A stretch of DNA of 64,000 nucleotides from Bacteroidota bacterium (GCA_018267915.1 JAFDXN010000058.1:62001-126000), one strand, 5' to 3'. Counted from the stretch's first letter, positions 1 through 8,335 are shown. A program made the numbers and translations. The notes: a model not told the origin generated them from the sequence alone.

Positions 1-657
1 GGCGGCACCGACTTCAGATACAGGCCTGTTAACGCGGTGGCTGCGAATGACGGAGTGCTGGCGGCCCAATTCCAGAATTATGATCCTAATAATGACGGGT
101 ACATGCGGAGCAGTTCCGTAGCCACAAACTTTAATGTGATCAACGACAAATTTTATCATTCTGTAACGCAGGTGTCGGGCATAGGCAGCGCTGACATCAA
201 GATACCCTACAGCACGCAGAAGGACGGCAGCTTTAACGGGCTGGCCAAATGGGATGATAATAAACACTGGACAGATGCTTTGTACCATTACCAGGGTAGC
301 GAAGCCGGTCCTGACGGGTGCGATATGGCTATGCATTACCATATGCAAACAGGCGGCACGCAAAGACTGGCGCTTACCGATACTATTGCACACGATGACA
401 TATTTGTGGTAACAGGGTTTACACCGAACGGTGACGGGAAAAACGATTATTTCGTAATTAAAGGATTAGAAAATTACAAGTCGAACGAGCTGAAGATATT
501 TAACCGATGGGGACGTATGGTGTATACCGCCGCCAACTACAGAAACGACTGGGCTGGGAACGGCCTTGATATGGATACATATATGTATCTGCTGAAGGTA
601 AAAGACATGAACGGAAAGGAAAGGGTCATTAAGGGTGACGTGACGTTGATACGCTAG
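1..657 (+). CDS. T9SS type B surface protein, C-terminal part (5' truncated)
   Basis: The frame is open from base 1, so the gene starts outside the window and only its last ~218 codons are seen. The final ~85 residues form the gliding-motility-associated C-terminal domain used as a type B sorting signal by the type IX secretion system. The visible marks are GFTPNGDGKNDYF, the NRWGRMVY block and the terminal VTLIR. The part before it (about residues 1-130 of the visible chain) has no domain I recognise. By family knowledge the protein crosses the inner membrane by Sec and the outer membrane by T9SS, and is then anchored at or released from the surface. The last 17 codons are duplicated in degenerate form just downstream. 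The sorting-domain call is firm; the substrate or role is unknown. Confidence 0.85.
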   Translation, partial: GGTDFRYRPVNAVAANDGVLAAQFQNYDPNNDGYMRSSSVATNFNVINDKFYHSVTQVSGIGSADIKIPYSTQKDGSFNGLAKWDDNKHWTDALYHYQGSEAGPDGCDMAMHYHMQTGGTQRLALTDTIAHDDIFVVTGFTPNGDGKNDYFVIKGLENYKSNELKIFNRWGRMVYTAANYRNDWAGNGLDMDTYMYLLKVKDMNGKERVIKGDVTLIR

Positions 658-745
658 CAGTATGCGCAGGCAATGCACATGATCAGAAAGGAAAGGGTCA
701 TTAAAGAGATGTGATGTTGATACGCTGGTAGTATGCGTAAGCAAT
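605..745 (+). repeat. imperfect ~70-bp tandem duplication of the gene's 3' end
   Basis: Bases 605-674 (last codons, stop and some downstream bases) recur at 677-745 with a period of 72 bp. Long blocks such as AAAGGAAAGGGTCATTAA and TTGATACGCT are shared, with scattered substitutions and one net indel. The second copy lies after the stop codon and no longer encodes an intact sorting-domain tail. Confidence 0.85.
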
Positions 746-770
746 TATAGCTTTTTTAAAACTCCTCCAT

Positions 771-3230
771 ATGAATACAAACGCCCAGCTGCGGCTATTG
801 CTATTGGCCATTTTTTTAGCGCTACCGGCTTTAGCAAGAGCACAAAACAAAAACATCGGTATTGGAACCAGCAATCCCAACCCTGCGGCTATCCTGGATA
901 TCTCGTCGACAGATAAGGGTGTGCTGATACCCAGGCTAACTTCCGCCCAGTTAGCTGCAATCAGTACACCGCCGGAAGGCCTGATGGTCTACAACCTGGA
1001 TTCGGCGTGCTATTTTTACTATAACAACTTTCAATGGGTGTCGCTTTGCCATCCCGGCACGGCGAGTAATGGTGCACATATTGCGATAGTAAACGGCCGG
1101 ACCGATGTGCAACTGGGCGGCGCGTTGTTGCAGAATACCGACATTCCTTTGGCGGGCTATAAGCTTACTTTTTCTAGTACAGCCAGCGGAGGGAATGTTG
1201 GAATAGGTAATACAAGTCCCGATGCGTCGGCAATACTAGATCTTAGTAATACCAACAATGCCGGTATATTAATACCGAAAGTGTCGCTCACTGATACAAA
1301 CCAGGCTGCCCCTGTTACCAGCCCTGCAACGGGCCTGATGGTATTTAATACCAATACTGTTGCCAATGTAACGCCCGGTTATTATTACTGGAACGGGTCG
1401 AAATGGGAGCGTATCTTCTCAACCAATCTGCCTGTGGTATCAACGGTGAGCGTGACCGCGCCTATTGTGAATACCGGCACAGCGAGAGACCCGAATATTG
1501 GTATCACCACCAGCGATCTAAAGAGTGGCGGTGTAATAAGCATCACTAACGGTACAAACGTGCTGACTGGTAATACCGGGGCCGACCTGGATGTGGTGGG
1601 TACTGCCGGCGGTGTGCTGTATGGAAGCGGAACTTCATCGGCTTTTACTTCAGCAGGTATTGTGGGGCAGTATCTTCGCTCGCAAGGCACAGGCTCACCG
1701 GCATGGACGACGGGTAATGATATCAACGGCAGCACTGTGGTGACTGTGACCAATGGCACAGCACAGGGTGTTGGTAGTGGAACTATCGGCATAGATGTAA
1801 CCGGTACGTCGGGAGGAGTGCTGTACGGCACGGGTGCGTCATCGCAATTTACTCCTCAAGGTACAACCGGTTATTTACTCCAATCGAATGGGTCGGCTGC
1901 TCCCAGTTGGGTGAACCCCAATGCAGCTCTTGTGACATCTGATATCGTTGGTAGTTCGGTAGTAAACGTTATAAACGGTACGAATAAAGCGATTAACGGA
2001 GGTAATGTGAACCTGGATGTAGTTGGTACGAATGGCGGTGTCATGTATGGTACAGGCACATCTTCGGCATTTACTCCTGCAGGTACAGCGGGCCAGGTAT
2101 TGCGATCGACAGGTGCAGGTGCGCCGGTATGGGCATCGCCCAATGCAACGCTGGCTACTAATAATGTAACGGGAGGTTCAGTGGTGAATATTACAAATGG
2201 CGCTAACCAGGTGGTCGGCGGTGTTAACATGAATATTGATGTGGCAGGCACCAATGGTGGTGTAATGTATGGCACCGGCAGTTCATCGGGATTCAGTGCT
2301 GCGGGTGCATCGGGGCAGGTGTTGAAATCGAATGGCGCTGCGGCTCCAAGCTGGGTGAATGCCAATTCCACTTTGACAACGACAAATATTACAGGTAGCG
2401 GTCCCGTAGTCGTGACCAATGGTACTGCTCAAACAATAGGTACCGGCAACCCAACGATAAGCGTAGCCGGAACCTCAGGCGCCGTGCTTTATGGTACGGG
2501 GGCCTCGTCGACATTTACCGCTGCAGGCACTACAGGGCAGATATTGCAGTCGAACGGTGCCAGCACACCGACATGGGTAAATGCCAACAGCGCGCTGACC
2601 ACAAAAAACCTGACGAATGCCGGCAACGGTGTGATAACAGTTACAAATGGCGTAGGTCAGCTTGTGGGCGCAACCAATGCGGGTGTTGACGTAGCCGGTA
2701 CATCAGGCGGCGTACTGTATGGTACGGGCGCCTCGTCTGCATTTACATCGGCGAGTACTGCTGCCAACCAGGTATTGTATACACCCACCGCCGGCGGCAC
2801 GCCGCAGTGGGGGAGTTTGGGCGGAACAACAATGGTGATTTATGCGCCTTTTTATAACGGCAACGGCGGTGCCTTGGCATATGCAGGTGGTAGCAACCTG
2901 ATATATGGGCCGCTGACAGGAGCATTAAACAACATTCCGGCGAATGAATTATTTTTTCAAATAGCGATGCCAAAGTGCGTTATTACTCGTATACGTGTGC
3001 TGGCGTATCCCGGCGCTAACACTTGCGCCGGTACTACTTTCATCGTAAGGAAGAATGCAGTTGCTACTGCGTTGACTGTGACCTTGCCGACAGCTACATA
3101 TACACCGGTTATCGGTACCGGTAGTGTGGCATTTGCTGACGGGGACTTGCTAAGTATCAATGGTGTGTTAGGGGCAGGCGGTCTGCTTGCACTTGCTGGT
3201 ATCCAGATAACGTATTATCCATTACCATAA
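771..3230 (+). CDS. secreted repeat-rich fibre/adhesin-like protein
   Basis: An 819-residue protein with a clear Sec signal peptide (residues 1-24, ending ALARAQ). Two copies of an (I/V)GIG-x-S-P-x-A-ILD block (about residues 29-70 and 143-185) are of a kind often seen at the head of Bacteroidota surface proteins. Residues ~253-683 are six repeats of about 73 residues, each with a GG(V/A)(L/M)YGTG(A/T)SS core and a (A/S)P(T/S)WV motif. These are rich in Gly, Thr, Ser and Asn, poor in charge and almost free of Cys, suggesting stacked beta structure as in phage-tail-like or trimeric fibres. The last ~135 residues look globular and end YYPLP. No recognisable T9SS sorting domain is present, so the export route is open. 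It is followed 19 bp later by a small secreted protein, probably in the same operon. Function is not known; adhesion is inference. Confidence 0.75.
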   Translation: MNTNAQLRLLLLAIFLALPALARAQNKNIGIGTSNPNPAAILDISSTDKGVLIPRLTSAQLAAISTPPEGLMVYNLDSACYFYYNNFQWVSLCHPGTASNGAHIAIVNGRTDVQLGGALLQNTDIPLAGYKLTFSSTASGGNVGIGNTSPDASAILDLSNTNNAGILIPKVSLTDTNQAAPVTSPATGLMVFNTNTVANVTPGYYYWNGSKWERIFSTNLPVVSTVSVTAPIVNTGTARDPNIGITTSDLKSGGVISITNGTNVLTGNTGADLDVVGTAGGVLYGSGTSSAFTSAGIVGQYLRSQGTGSPAWTTGNDINGSTVVTVTNGTAQGVGSGTIGIDVTGTSGGVLYGTGASSQFTPQGTTGYLLQSNGSAAPSWVNPNAALVTSDIVGSSVVNVINGTNKAINGGNVNLDVVGTNGGVMYGTGTSSAFTPAGTAGQVLRSTGAGAPVWASPNATLATNNVTGGSVVNITNGANQVVGGVNMNIDVAGTNGGVMYGTGSSSGFSAAGASGQVLKSNGAAAPSWVNANSTLTTTNITGSGPVVVTNGTAQTIGTGNPTISVAGTSGAVLYGTGASSTFTAAGTTGQILQSNGASTPTWVNANSALTTKNLTNAGNGVITVTNGVGQLVGATNAGVDVAGTSGGVLYGTGASSAFTSASTAANQVLYTPTAGGTPQWGSLGGTTMVIYAPFYNGNGGALAYAGGSNLIYGPLTGALNNIPANELFFQIAMPKCVITRIRVLAYPGANTCAGTTFIVRKNAVATALTVTLPTATYTPVIGTGSVAFADGDLLSINGVLGAGGLLALAGIQITYYPLP
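1529..2815 (+). repeat. six in-frame ~219-bp coding repeats
   Basis: Six consecutive units of about 73 codons. Each encodes a V-x-(V/I)-TNG start, a central G(V/A)(L/M)YGTG core and a W(V/A/T) end. The DNA copies differ at many synonymous positions, so this is an old amplification or one under protein-level constraint. The repeats also create long antisense open frames (1385-1831 and 1871-2419) that are not genes. Confidence 0.85.
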
Positions 3231-3249
3231 AAAAACCAATGCTACAAAA

Positions 3250-3558
3250 ATGATAGTATTAAAACGAGCATTTGCTATTTGTTGTTTGCTACACGGTATT
3301 TATGTTTCGCGAGCGCAAAACGTAATGACAGCTAATCCGAATAGGGTGGTGGTTGCAGATGTTAACGCAACCGCTCCAGCAGCAAACGTTACACTCGCCC
3401 CAAGTGAATTGTCAACGGACGTAAAGTTGGTCTCGCCAGATAATAAAGTGACACCTGAAAATGTAAATAAATCGGTGATTGGCGCTAATAAGACCGACCG
3501 AAAGCTAATCAAACCAGTGTCGCAGGAGCATTTAGATAAAAAGAAGCGAATAAAATAG
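3250..3558 (+). CDS. small secreted protein of unknown function
   Basis: A 102-residue protein with a Sec signal peptide (about residues 1-22, ending VSRAQ). The mature part is low in complexity: an Ala/Val/Asn/Pro-rich region, then a Lys-rich tail ending KKKRIK. I recognise no family. It begins 19 bp after the repeat protein and ends just before a strong bidirectional terminator, so the two probably form one transcript. It might be a chaperone or partner of the fibre-like protein, but only the gene order supports that. Confidence 0.6.
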   Translation: MIVLKRAFAICCLLHGIYVSRAQNVMTANPNRVVVADVNATAPAANVTLAPSELSTDVKLVSPDNKVTPENVNKSVIGANKTDRKLIKPVSQEHLDKKKRIK

Positions 3559-3578
3559 TTGAAAAAATCTTTAATCAG

Positions 3579-3606
3579 GGGCAGCTATAAGCTGCCCTTA
3601 TTTTTT
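3579..3606. terminator. bidirectional intrinsic terminator
   Basis: An 8-bp perfect stem GGGCAGCT/AGCTGCCC (3579-3586 and 3590-3597) with a 3-nt loop is followed by TTATTTTTT and preceded by an A-rich stretch. It lies between convergent genes and can end both transcripts. It touches the stop codon of the minus-strand gene. Confidence 0.85.
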
Positions 3607-3951
3607 GTCTTTAGTTAATGTGTCTATTTTTTCTTTCAGCAAGGCAATCTCCTGCGCCAGCTTTTTATTGTTAGTGTGGAGCTTTGAGTTGACGACTGAT
3701 AAGTGAAGCAGGTAAATGAGAATGACAAAAATGGCGGCAGTAAATACAAGATTGGGCGCCTCGTAAACGCCAAAGAGATGTGACATCACTTCAAGGCCAT
3801 TGCGCCAGAAGGAAAATACTATGAGCACTACTGTGCAAATTATCCACGTAATTGCATACTCTTCGCGCAGCTTGCCCTTAATGATAAGGTAGGAAATGTA
3901 TGCGAGAAACAGCAGGCTGACGATGATAGCAAGGATCTGAATACGGGCCAT
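3598..3951 (-). CDS. DUF2304 family membrane protein
   Basis: A 117-residue protein with three hydrophobic segments (about residues 5-24, 34-50 and 67-87) and a charged, probably coiled-coil C-terminal tail (about 88-117, rich in Lys/Glu/Leu heptads). This layout and the REEYAITW motif near residue 30 match DUF2304, a family regularly encoded next to dolichol-phosphate-mannose-synthase-like glycosyltransferases. Here it starts 3 bp after such a gene, so co-transcription is nearly certain. It may anchor or couple the glycosyltransferase at the membrane (inference from gene order). The family call is good; the biochemical role is unknown. Confidence 0.85.
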   Translation of the reverse strand: MARIQILAIIVSLLFLAYISYLIIKGKLREEYAITWIICTVVLIVFSFWRNGLEVMSHLFGVYEAPNLVFTAAIFVILIYLLHLSVVNSKLHTNNKKLAQEIALLKEKIDTLTKDKK

Positions 3952-3954
3952 ATC

Positions 3955-4662
3955 TTATTTTTTTGAGTGGCGGATGAAGGAGTAACACATGGCAATGCTC
4001 ACTTTAACAATGTAGTAAAAAGAGGCGAAGTTGCGAATGGAAGAGATGCCTCCCTGGCGGGGGCGCATATCGACCGCGACCTCTTCGATGCTTAATCCTG
4101 CTTTTGAGAACATGACGAGCGACTCAGGTTCCGGGTATTCGTCGGGGTATAATTCAGCAGCTACTTCGATAGCCTTTCTATCAAAAAGCCTGAAGCCGGA
4201 CGTACCGTCATAGATCTTTTTGCCGGTGAGCAGACGGCTGAGAAAATGTAAATATCTTATTCCAATACGTCGCATGGGCGTGGAACGAAAGGCAGAGGCG
4301 GAGAGGAAGCGCGAACCGATAACTACATTTGTGCCATTTGCAAGGTGATGTTCGATCAGCTTGTGCAATTCTGAGGGCGGATGTTGTCCGTCGCCATCTA
4401 CCTGTATAGCTATATCGAAACCATTTTCGCGTGCGTATAAAAAACCTGACTGCATAGCGCCGCCTATGCCGAGATTGACAGGAAGGTGTAAGGCGTTGAC
4501 GCTACATTGTGCTATTACTTCGGCGGTATTATCTACAGAGCAATCGTTGACTGCCAGGATGGAAATGTGGTAGCCGGTTACAGCGCGCAACTCCCGAACG
4601 AGTGAAGGCAGGGAAGCTTCTTCGTTGTAACAGGGTATGATGATGAGGATCCGCTTTTCCAT
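3955..4662 (-). CDS. family 2 glycosyltransferase, polyprenyl-phosphate sugar synthase type
   Basis: A 235-residue GT-A fold enzyme. The N-terminal IIIPCYNEEASLPSLV nucleotide-sugar segment, AVNDCSVDNT and the metal-binding DGDGQHPP motif (about residue 88) mark the DPM1-like branch of GT2, which moves a sugar from a nucleotide donor to a lipid phosphate carrier. A short hydrophobic C-terminal stretch may bind the membrane. It sits between a LuxC-like reductase (44 bp upstream) and a DUF2304 protein (3 bp downstream). Donor and acceptor cannot be read from sequence. Envelope glycan or glycolipid synthesis is the likely setting. Confidence 0.9.
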   Translation of the reverse strand: MEKRILIIIPCYNEEASLPSLVRELRAVTGYHISILAVNDCSVDNTAEVIAQCSVNALHLPVNLGIGGAMQSGFLYARENGFDIAIQVDGDGQHPPSELHKLIEHHLANGTNVVIGSRFLSASAFRSTPMRRIGIRYLHFLSRLLTGKKIYDGTSGFRLFDRKAIEVAAELYPDEYPEPESLVMFSKAGLSIEEVAVDMRPRQGGISSIRNFASFYYIVKVSIAMCYSFIRHSKK

Positions 4663-4706
4663 ATGGTGCAGGATGTGAATTTACGAAGCTGCATGGTATT
4701 TGTGCA

Positions 4707-5699
4707 TTACAGTGCAGACAAAAAAGCCATGGTGTCCACTCCGTCAGCGTAGTCGCTAAGTGACGGCTTTTGTGCCATTCCAAAGGGCACAGCATCTTTA
4801 CCAACTATACATTGTATATCCTCACTTGCTGTGAGTGCCGACAAAAGCTCTTGTTTTTCGCCGTAAAAGCGATAATGAAGGACCGATACGGCCGAAAAGG
4901 GTATATCGTTTTGTATGAGCAATACAGAGCCATTGGTGAGGTAGGGCACTTTGTTAAGCAGGTAAATGGCAAGGTAGTAGTCGTAGTTGTTTTTGTATTT
5001 GTGATGCAGCATAAGGTTGTCATGCTCTTCGAACACATTAAGAAGTGTAGTAAAATCATAACCTTGCGGGACACAGAGCTGGCTAACATTGCGGCACCCC
5101 AGGCCATAATAAGTAAATACATCCTGTGCCAGCCTGCGAAGCTCATCTTCAGTTTCGGAGCCGTCGATCACCGCTACGGACGTGCGGTTTTTGCGGATGA
5201 TGTGCGGATATTTACCGAAATACTGTTCGAAATAGCGTGCAGTATTGTTGCTGCCGGTAGCTATATACGCGTCGCAGCCCTTTAATACTTCCGATACTGT
5301 TATTTGCTCTTTCACTTCCAGGTCCCATTCGATCAGCTTATCGATCAGGTGCAGTATCAGCACGCGGTCTTTTGATGATAACTTCAGCGCCAGTTTGTGG
5401 CCGCTCATGAAGCCGCACAGCAGATCGTGGAAGCCTACGAGTGGTATGTTGCCTGCCATTACAATGCCCACGGTTACCAGATGTGCAGGCGCGGGATATC
5501 GGGCAGTCCATTGCCGCAAATTGCCCGGGTCGAGGTATTGAGCCGCAATGCTGTTAATGGCTATGCTGATATCTCCGGGAGTAAACCATGGATTTGCCTG
5601 GATCGCGCGCTGCTGAGCTGCCAGCCATGCCTCATCTCCTGAAAGCATGTACTGTCCCAGCCTGGCGGCAAGTTCTATCCTCGAGTCTAAAGAAAGCAT
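4707..5699 (-). CDS. LuxC-like acyl-CoA (fatty acyl) reductase family protein
   Basis: A 330-residue member of the acyl-CoA reductase (LuxC-type) branch of the aldehyde dehydrogenase superfamily. The visible marks are an early GNIPLVGFHDLL segment (about residue 90), a KLSSKD stretch, IATGSNN, and YGLGCRNVSQL near residue 205, whose Cys is the likely nucleophile. LuxC enzymes reduce an activated acyl group to an aldehyde with NADPH. This protein is shorter than Vibrio LuxC (~480 residues), as in many Bacteroidota homologues. It is divergent from a dicluster ferredoxin and upstream of a glycosyltransferase. No luciferase genes are present, so bioluminescence is not implied. The substrate is unknown. 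Confidence 0.8.
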   Translation of the reverse strand: MLSLDSRIELAARLGQYMLSGDEAWLAAQQRAIQANPWFTPGDISIAINSIAAQYLDPGNLRQWTARYPAPAHLVTVGIVMAGNIPLVGFHDLLCGFMSGHKLALKLSSKDRVLILHLIDKLIEWDLEVKEQITVSEVLKGCDAYIATGSNNTARYFEQYFGKYPHIIRKNRTSVAVIDGSETEDELRRLAQDVFTYYGLGCRNVSQLCVPQGYDFTTLLNVFEEHDNLMLHHKYKNNYDYYLAIYLLNKVPYLTNGSVLLIQNDIPFSAVSVLHYRFYGEKQELLSALTASEDIQCIVGKDAVPFGMAQKPSLSDYADGVDTMAFLSAL

Positions 5700-5730
5700 G
5701 GTTTTTCTATTATTTCTGTATGCGAAATTG

Positions 5731-5738
5731 TAACTTTG
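5731..5738 (+). promoter_or_regulatory. Bacteroidota -7 promoter element
   Basis: TAACTTTG matches TAnnTTTG, the primary-sigma -7 element of Bacteroidota. It lies 35 bp before the ferredoxin start codon, in the divergent promoter region shared with the acyl-CoA reductase. Confidence 0.6.
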
Positions 5739-5773
5739 CGGGCATATAAACTAAATAAAAACTAAAAGCATAT

Positions 5774-6121
5774 ATGGCAATCAAAATAACGGATGAATGT
5801 ATCAACTGTGGGGCCTGCGAACCTGAATGCCCCAACAATGCAATATATGAGGGTGGAGTAGAATGGGCAATAGCAGACGGTACTTCGGTAAAAGGTGACT
5901 TCGTGTTGATGGATGGTAGTCATGTTGACGCTGCCTCTCGTCATGCGCCGATAGCAGTGGATACTTATTATATAACGCCAAATAAATGCACCGAATGCCA
6001 GGGTTTTCATGAAGAGCCGCAATGTGCTGCTGTGTGTCCCGTGGACTGCTGTGTGCCCGACGAAATGTATCGCGAGACGGTGGATGAGCTGTTGGGGAAA
6101 AAAGAGAAATTACACTTGTAG
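5774..6121 (+). CDS. 4Fe-4S dicluster ferredoxin
   Basis: A 115-residue cytoplasmic electron carrier. Two cluster motifs are visible. The first is [12 protein letters not shown] (residues ~10-21). The second, a CTEC segment followed by [10 protein letters not shown], carries an insertion of the type seen in the YfhL/FdxA-like ferredoxins of Bacteroidota. Length and spacing are as expected for a 2[4Fe-4S] ferredoxin. It is transcribed away from the LuxC-like reductase, an arrangement I associate with this phylum. A redox link between them is possible but unproven. A strong terminator follows 16 bp after the stop. Confidence 0.92.
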   Translation: MAIKITDECINCGACEPECPNNAIYEGGVEWAIADGTSVKGDFVLMDGSHVDAASRHAPIAVDTYYITPNKCTECQGFHEEPQCAAVCPVDCCVPDEMYRETVDELLGKKEKLHL

Positions 6122-6137
6122 TTGTATAAATACAGAT

Positions 6138-6170
6138 AAAAAAAGGAGCCTTTTTAAGGCTCCTTTTTTT
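6138..6170. terminator. intrinsic terminator, symmetric
   Basis: The stem AAGGAGCCTT/AAGGCTCCTT (6143-6152 and 6156-6165) is flanked by an A run and a T run, so it can work in both directions. It separates the ferredoxin gene from the convergent stress-protein gene. Confidence 0.9.
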
Positions 6171-6187
6171 ATGATCTTAGCAGCAGA

Positions 6188-6682
6188 TCAATGCTGACCC
6201 AGGTCTTCGTGGGTATCGTGCTCGTGCAGCACATCCTTAGCATGATTCACTTCGGCCTCGGTACCGTGTGCAACCACGATAAATTTACCTGCTTCGAGGT
6301 CGTCATGGTATTTTTTCACATTGTCGTCTTTTACGCCCACCGTGGTAAGAACAGAGGCGATGCCGCCACCTATCAAGCCCGCATCGAAGCCCGCTATGGC
6401 GCCAACCAATGCACCTGCTCCGTAGAGAAAGCCAAGGCCGGGAATAGCAAACAGGCCAACACCCGTTAATATCCCAAGCGTGGCACCCAGGGCTGTGCCT
6501 GCACCCACCCCTGCAACGTTGATGGGGTCCTTGGGCAACACATGGAGCTGATCGTCCACTACTTCGGTTTGTGCCTTTCCGATGATGGAGAGTTGTTTTA
6601 CAGGGAATCCTGCATTTTTCAATTCAATTACGGCCTCCACAGCTTTATCGTGACTGTCGTAGACCCCTATTGTTGATCTCAT
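6188..6682 (-). CDS. general stress protein (YflT/GSP17M-like) with glycine-zipper membrane segment
   Basis: A 164-residue protein. The N-terminal half (residues 1-45; IGVYDSHDKAVEAV, then GFPVKQLSIIGK) resembles the ferredoxin-like fold of Bacillus YflT/GSP17M stress proteins. The middle (about 55-110) is a Gly/Ala-rich hydrophobic stretch with repeated GxxxG patterns, probably one or two membrane passes. The C-terminus returns to a soluble domain and ends in a His/Asp/Glu-rich tail. Such proteins are usually stress-induced with no known enzyme activity. It is a single gene, convergent with the ferredoxin. Confidence 0.75.
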   Translation of the reverse strand: MRSTIGVYDSHDKAVEAVIELKNAGFPVKQLSIIGKAQTEVVDDQLHVLPKDPINVAGVGAGTALGATLGILTGVGLFAIPGLGFLYGAGALVGAIAGFDAGLIGGGIASVLTTVGVKDDNVKKYHDDLEAGKFIVVAHGTEAEVNHAKDVLHEHDTHEDLGQH

Positions 6683-6786
6683 AAAAAATGTACGTTTTGG
6701 TGTTGATTTACCCGACTAATATACGCTTAAACAGTTATAAAAAAAGTGTTCCAATAGCGTGAGAAGATAAATAGTGGGTGGTTCAG

Positions 6787-7818
6787 CTATTTATCCATTA
6801 TCCTGATCTCGACGCGCCGGTTCTTGTTTGCATCAGCTTCATTAAGCTCTACCGCAACTACCGGGCGCGACCGGCCAAAGCCCGTATACTCCAGCCTATC
6901 GGCCGATATTCCCTTTCCTAATAGGTAGTCGTAAATGTACTTTGCCCTGTTGAGTGACAGGTGATTGTCTTGAGAGTCGATATCAAAGGCATCTTCTACC
7001 TCAGTTACACAGCAAACGTGGCCTTCGATGCGTATTTTCAATTTTGAATTGACTACCAACATCTTATAGAGCTTTTGGAGCTCGTCGGCCGATTGCTCTC
7101 TTACCATATGCGATTCGGGGTAGAAGTAAATGTTTTCGAGGACGATGGTCTCTCCTTTTTTATATTTGGAGATGTCCGCGATCGTCTTTTTCTCTTTGGG
7201 GTTCCTTTTAAACTCATCGGGTACGTGTTTGGGTGCGCCGGGCTTAACAACGATATTCTGGTTGTCTGGGTCACCCTCGAGTATGCGACTAGGCTCGCGG
7301 TCAGCCTGGTCGGTATTGTCAGTTTTCTGCCTGTCATTACCCGGTTCGTAGACGAGAATACGGCCGGTTTTTTTTGCTGTTTTGCCAACCCGTGGAGTAG
7401 TGTCGATCGGTGGAGGGACATAAGTATTCACCACCACAATGTCAACACGCCTGTCAGCAGGGAATCCATCAGGATTTCTCTGCACAAAACGTTCCACTTG
7501 TCCCTTGCCGGCGCAGAGCCTGATATTGGTTTTAGCGATACCATATTCAGCGAGGAACTCGGCCACGTTGTTTGCACGCGCTTCGGATAATTGCTGGTTG
7601 TGTTCTTCATTGCCAAGGTAATCGGCATAGCCTATTATGTACAGGTAATCGTGTCGCGATATGAAACCGGCGGCCATGATGGAATCGATCTTTGCCCTTG
7701 AAGGTGAATTAAGCTTGTCTACATTACGCTCAAAGTAAATATGAATCGTATCGTTGGCCGCGGCGGCAAACGCAAATTGAACGGTAAAAAAACATAGTAT
7801 TAGTAATAAATACTTCAA
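6787..7818 (-). CDS. secreted protein with two OmpA-like peptidoglycan-binding domains
   Basis: A 343-residue protein with a signal peptide (residues 1-18). One OmpA/MotB-like domain spans about 25-133 (RNPDGFPADRRVDIVV at its end). A proline- and charge-rich linker covers about 134-220. A second OmpA-like domain runs 225-343 and ends NKNRRVEIRIM. Each carries the NxxRVD/E-type signature in which Asp/Arg contact meso-diaminopimelate. No beta-barrel precedes them, so this is a periplasmic or outer-membrane-linked peptidoglycan binder. The start codon is TTG: the signal peptide begins there and no in-frame ATG lies upstream. A TATTTTG motif overlaps this start. Confidence 0.85.
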   Translation of the reverse strand: MKYLLLILCFFTVQFAFAAAANDTIHIYFERNVDKLNSPSRAKIDSIMAAGFISRHDYLYIIGYADYLGNEEHNQQLSEARANNVAEFLAEYGIAKTNIRLCAGKGQVERFVQRNPDGFPADRRVDIVVVNTYVPPPIDTTPRVGKTAKKTGRILVYEPGNDRQKTDNTDQADREPSRILEGDPDNQNIVVKPGAPKHVPDEFKRNPKEKKTIADISKYKKGETIVLENIYFYPESHMVREQSADELQKLYKMLVVNSKLKIRIEGHVCCVTEVEDAFDIDSQDNHLSLNRAKYIYDYLLGKGISADRLEYTGFGRSRPVVAVELNEADANKNRRVEIRIMDK

Positions 7819-7924
7819 AATATCTCCGGTAAATGAGTGAAACGAAGAACAAATTACTCAATTTTCATCTAATAATATCCAAACAGCGAAAAAGACACAG
7901 ATGTGAAATAGTTCGCTGCAGTTG

Positions 7925-8335
7925 CTAAAAAGGCTGTGTCTTTTTCCTGAAAAGGAGCCAGGCGCTGAAGGCCGTTGGTAAATAACAAAATAGCAGCGTA
8001 ATAATAAACCACCCCGGCATATGGACCGAAAAAGCATTAATGGCTCCTGCAATAGTCATAACAGCGGCGCTAATTAATGCCGGGTATGCACTGCTGCGGC
8101 CGGAGATGATCGTAGATAAAGAGCCGGCGATAAATGCGGCGATCGCATAGCTGACGAGCAGCCAATGGAAAACCGGCTTCGGCATTGTCTTGACTGCATT
8201 TGCTACCGAATCGGCATAGTAAAGATCGGTGCCGGCAGGCAAGGGATAAGCGCGATAGATGGCCATCTGCATAAAGACGATGCACAACATGCCCGTTATT
8301 GTTCCGATAATGATCGCAAGAACCTTGCCCGACAT
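7925..8335 (-). CDS. small four-helix membrane protein, unknown
   Basis: A 136-residue protein with four hydrophobic segments (about residues 5-25, 58-76, 84-105 and 110-127), no signal cleavage motif and a basic tail (FRKKTQPF). A periplasmic or cytoplasmic loop of about 30 residues lies between helices 1 and 2. I cannot assign a family. It follows kup on the same strand after 47 bp but may have its own promoter: TACCTTTA, one base off TAnnTTTG, lies at 8351-8358. Confidence 0.65.
   Translation of the reverse strand: MSGKVLAIIIGTITGMLCIVFMQMAIYRAYPLPAGTDLYYADSVANAVKTMPKPVFHWLLVSYAIAAFIAGSLSTIISGRSSAYPALISAAVMTIAGAINAFSVHMPGWFIITLLFCYLPTAFSAWLLFRKKTQPF

Noticed and set aside
1385..2419. Two long minus-strand frames over the repeat protein
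   Set aside because: They arise from the coding repeats on the other strand and are themselves repetitive shadows.
4707..5699. Bioluminescence (lux) operon
   Set aside because: Only a LuxC-like reductase is present; no luciferase or LuxD/LuxE genes.
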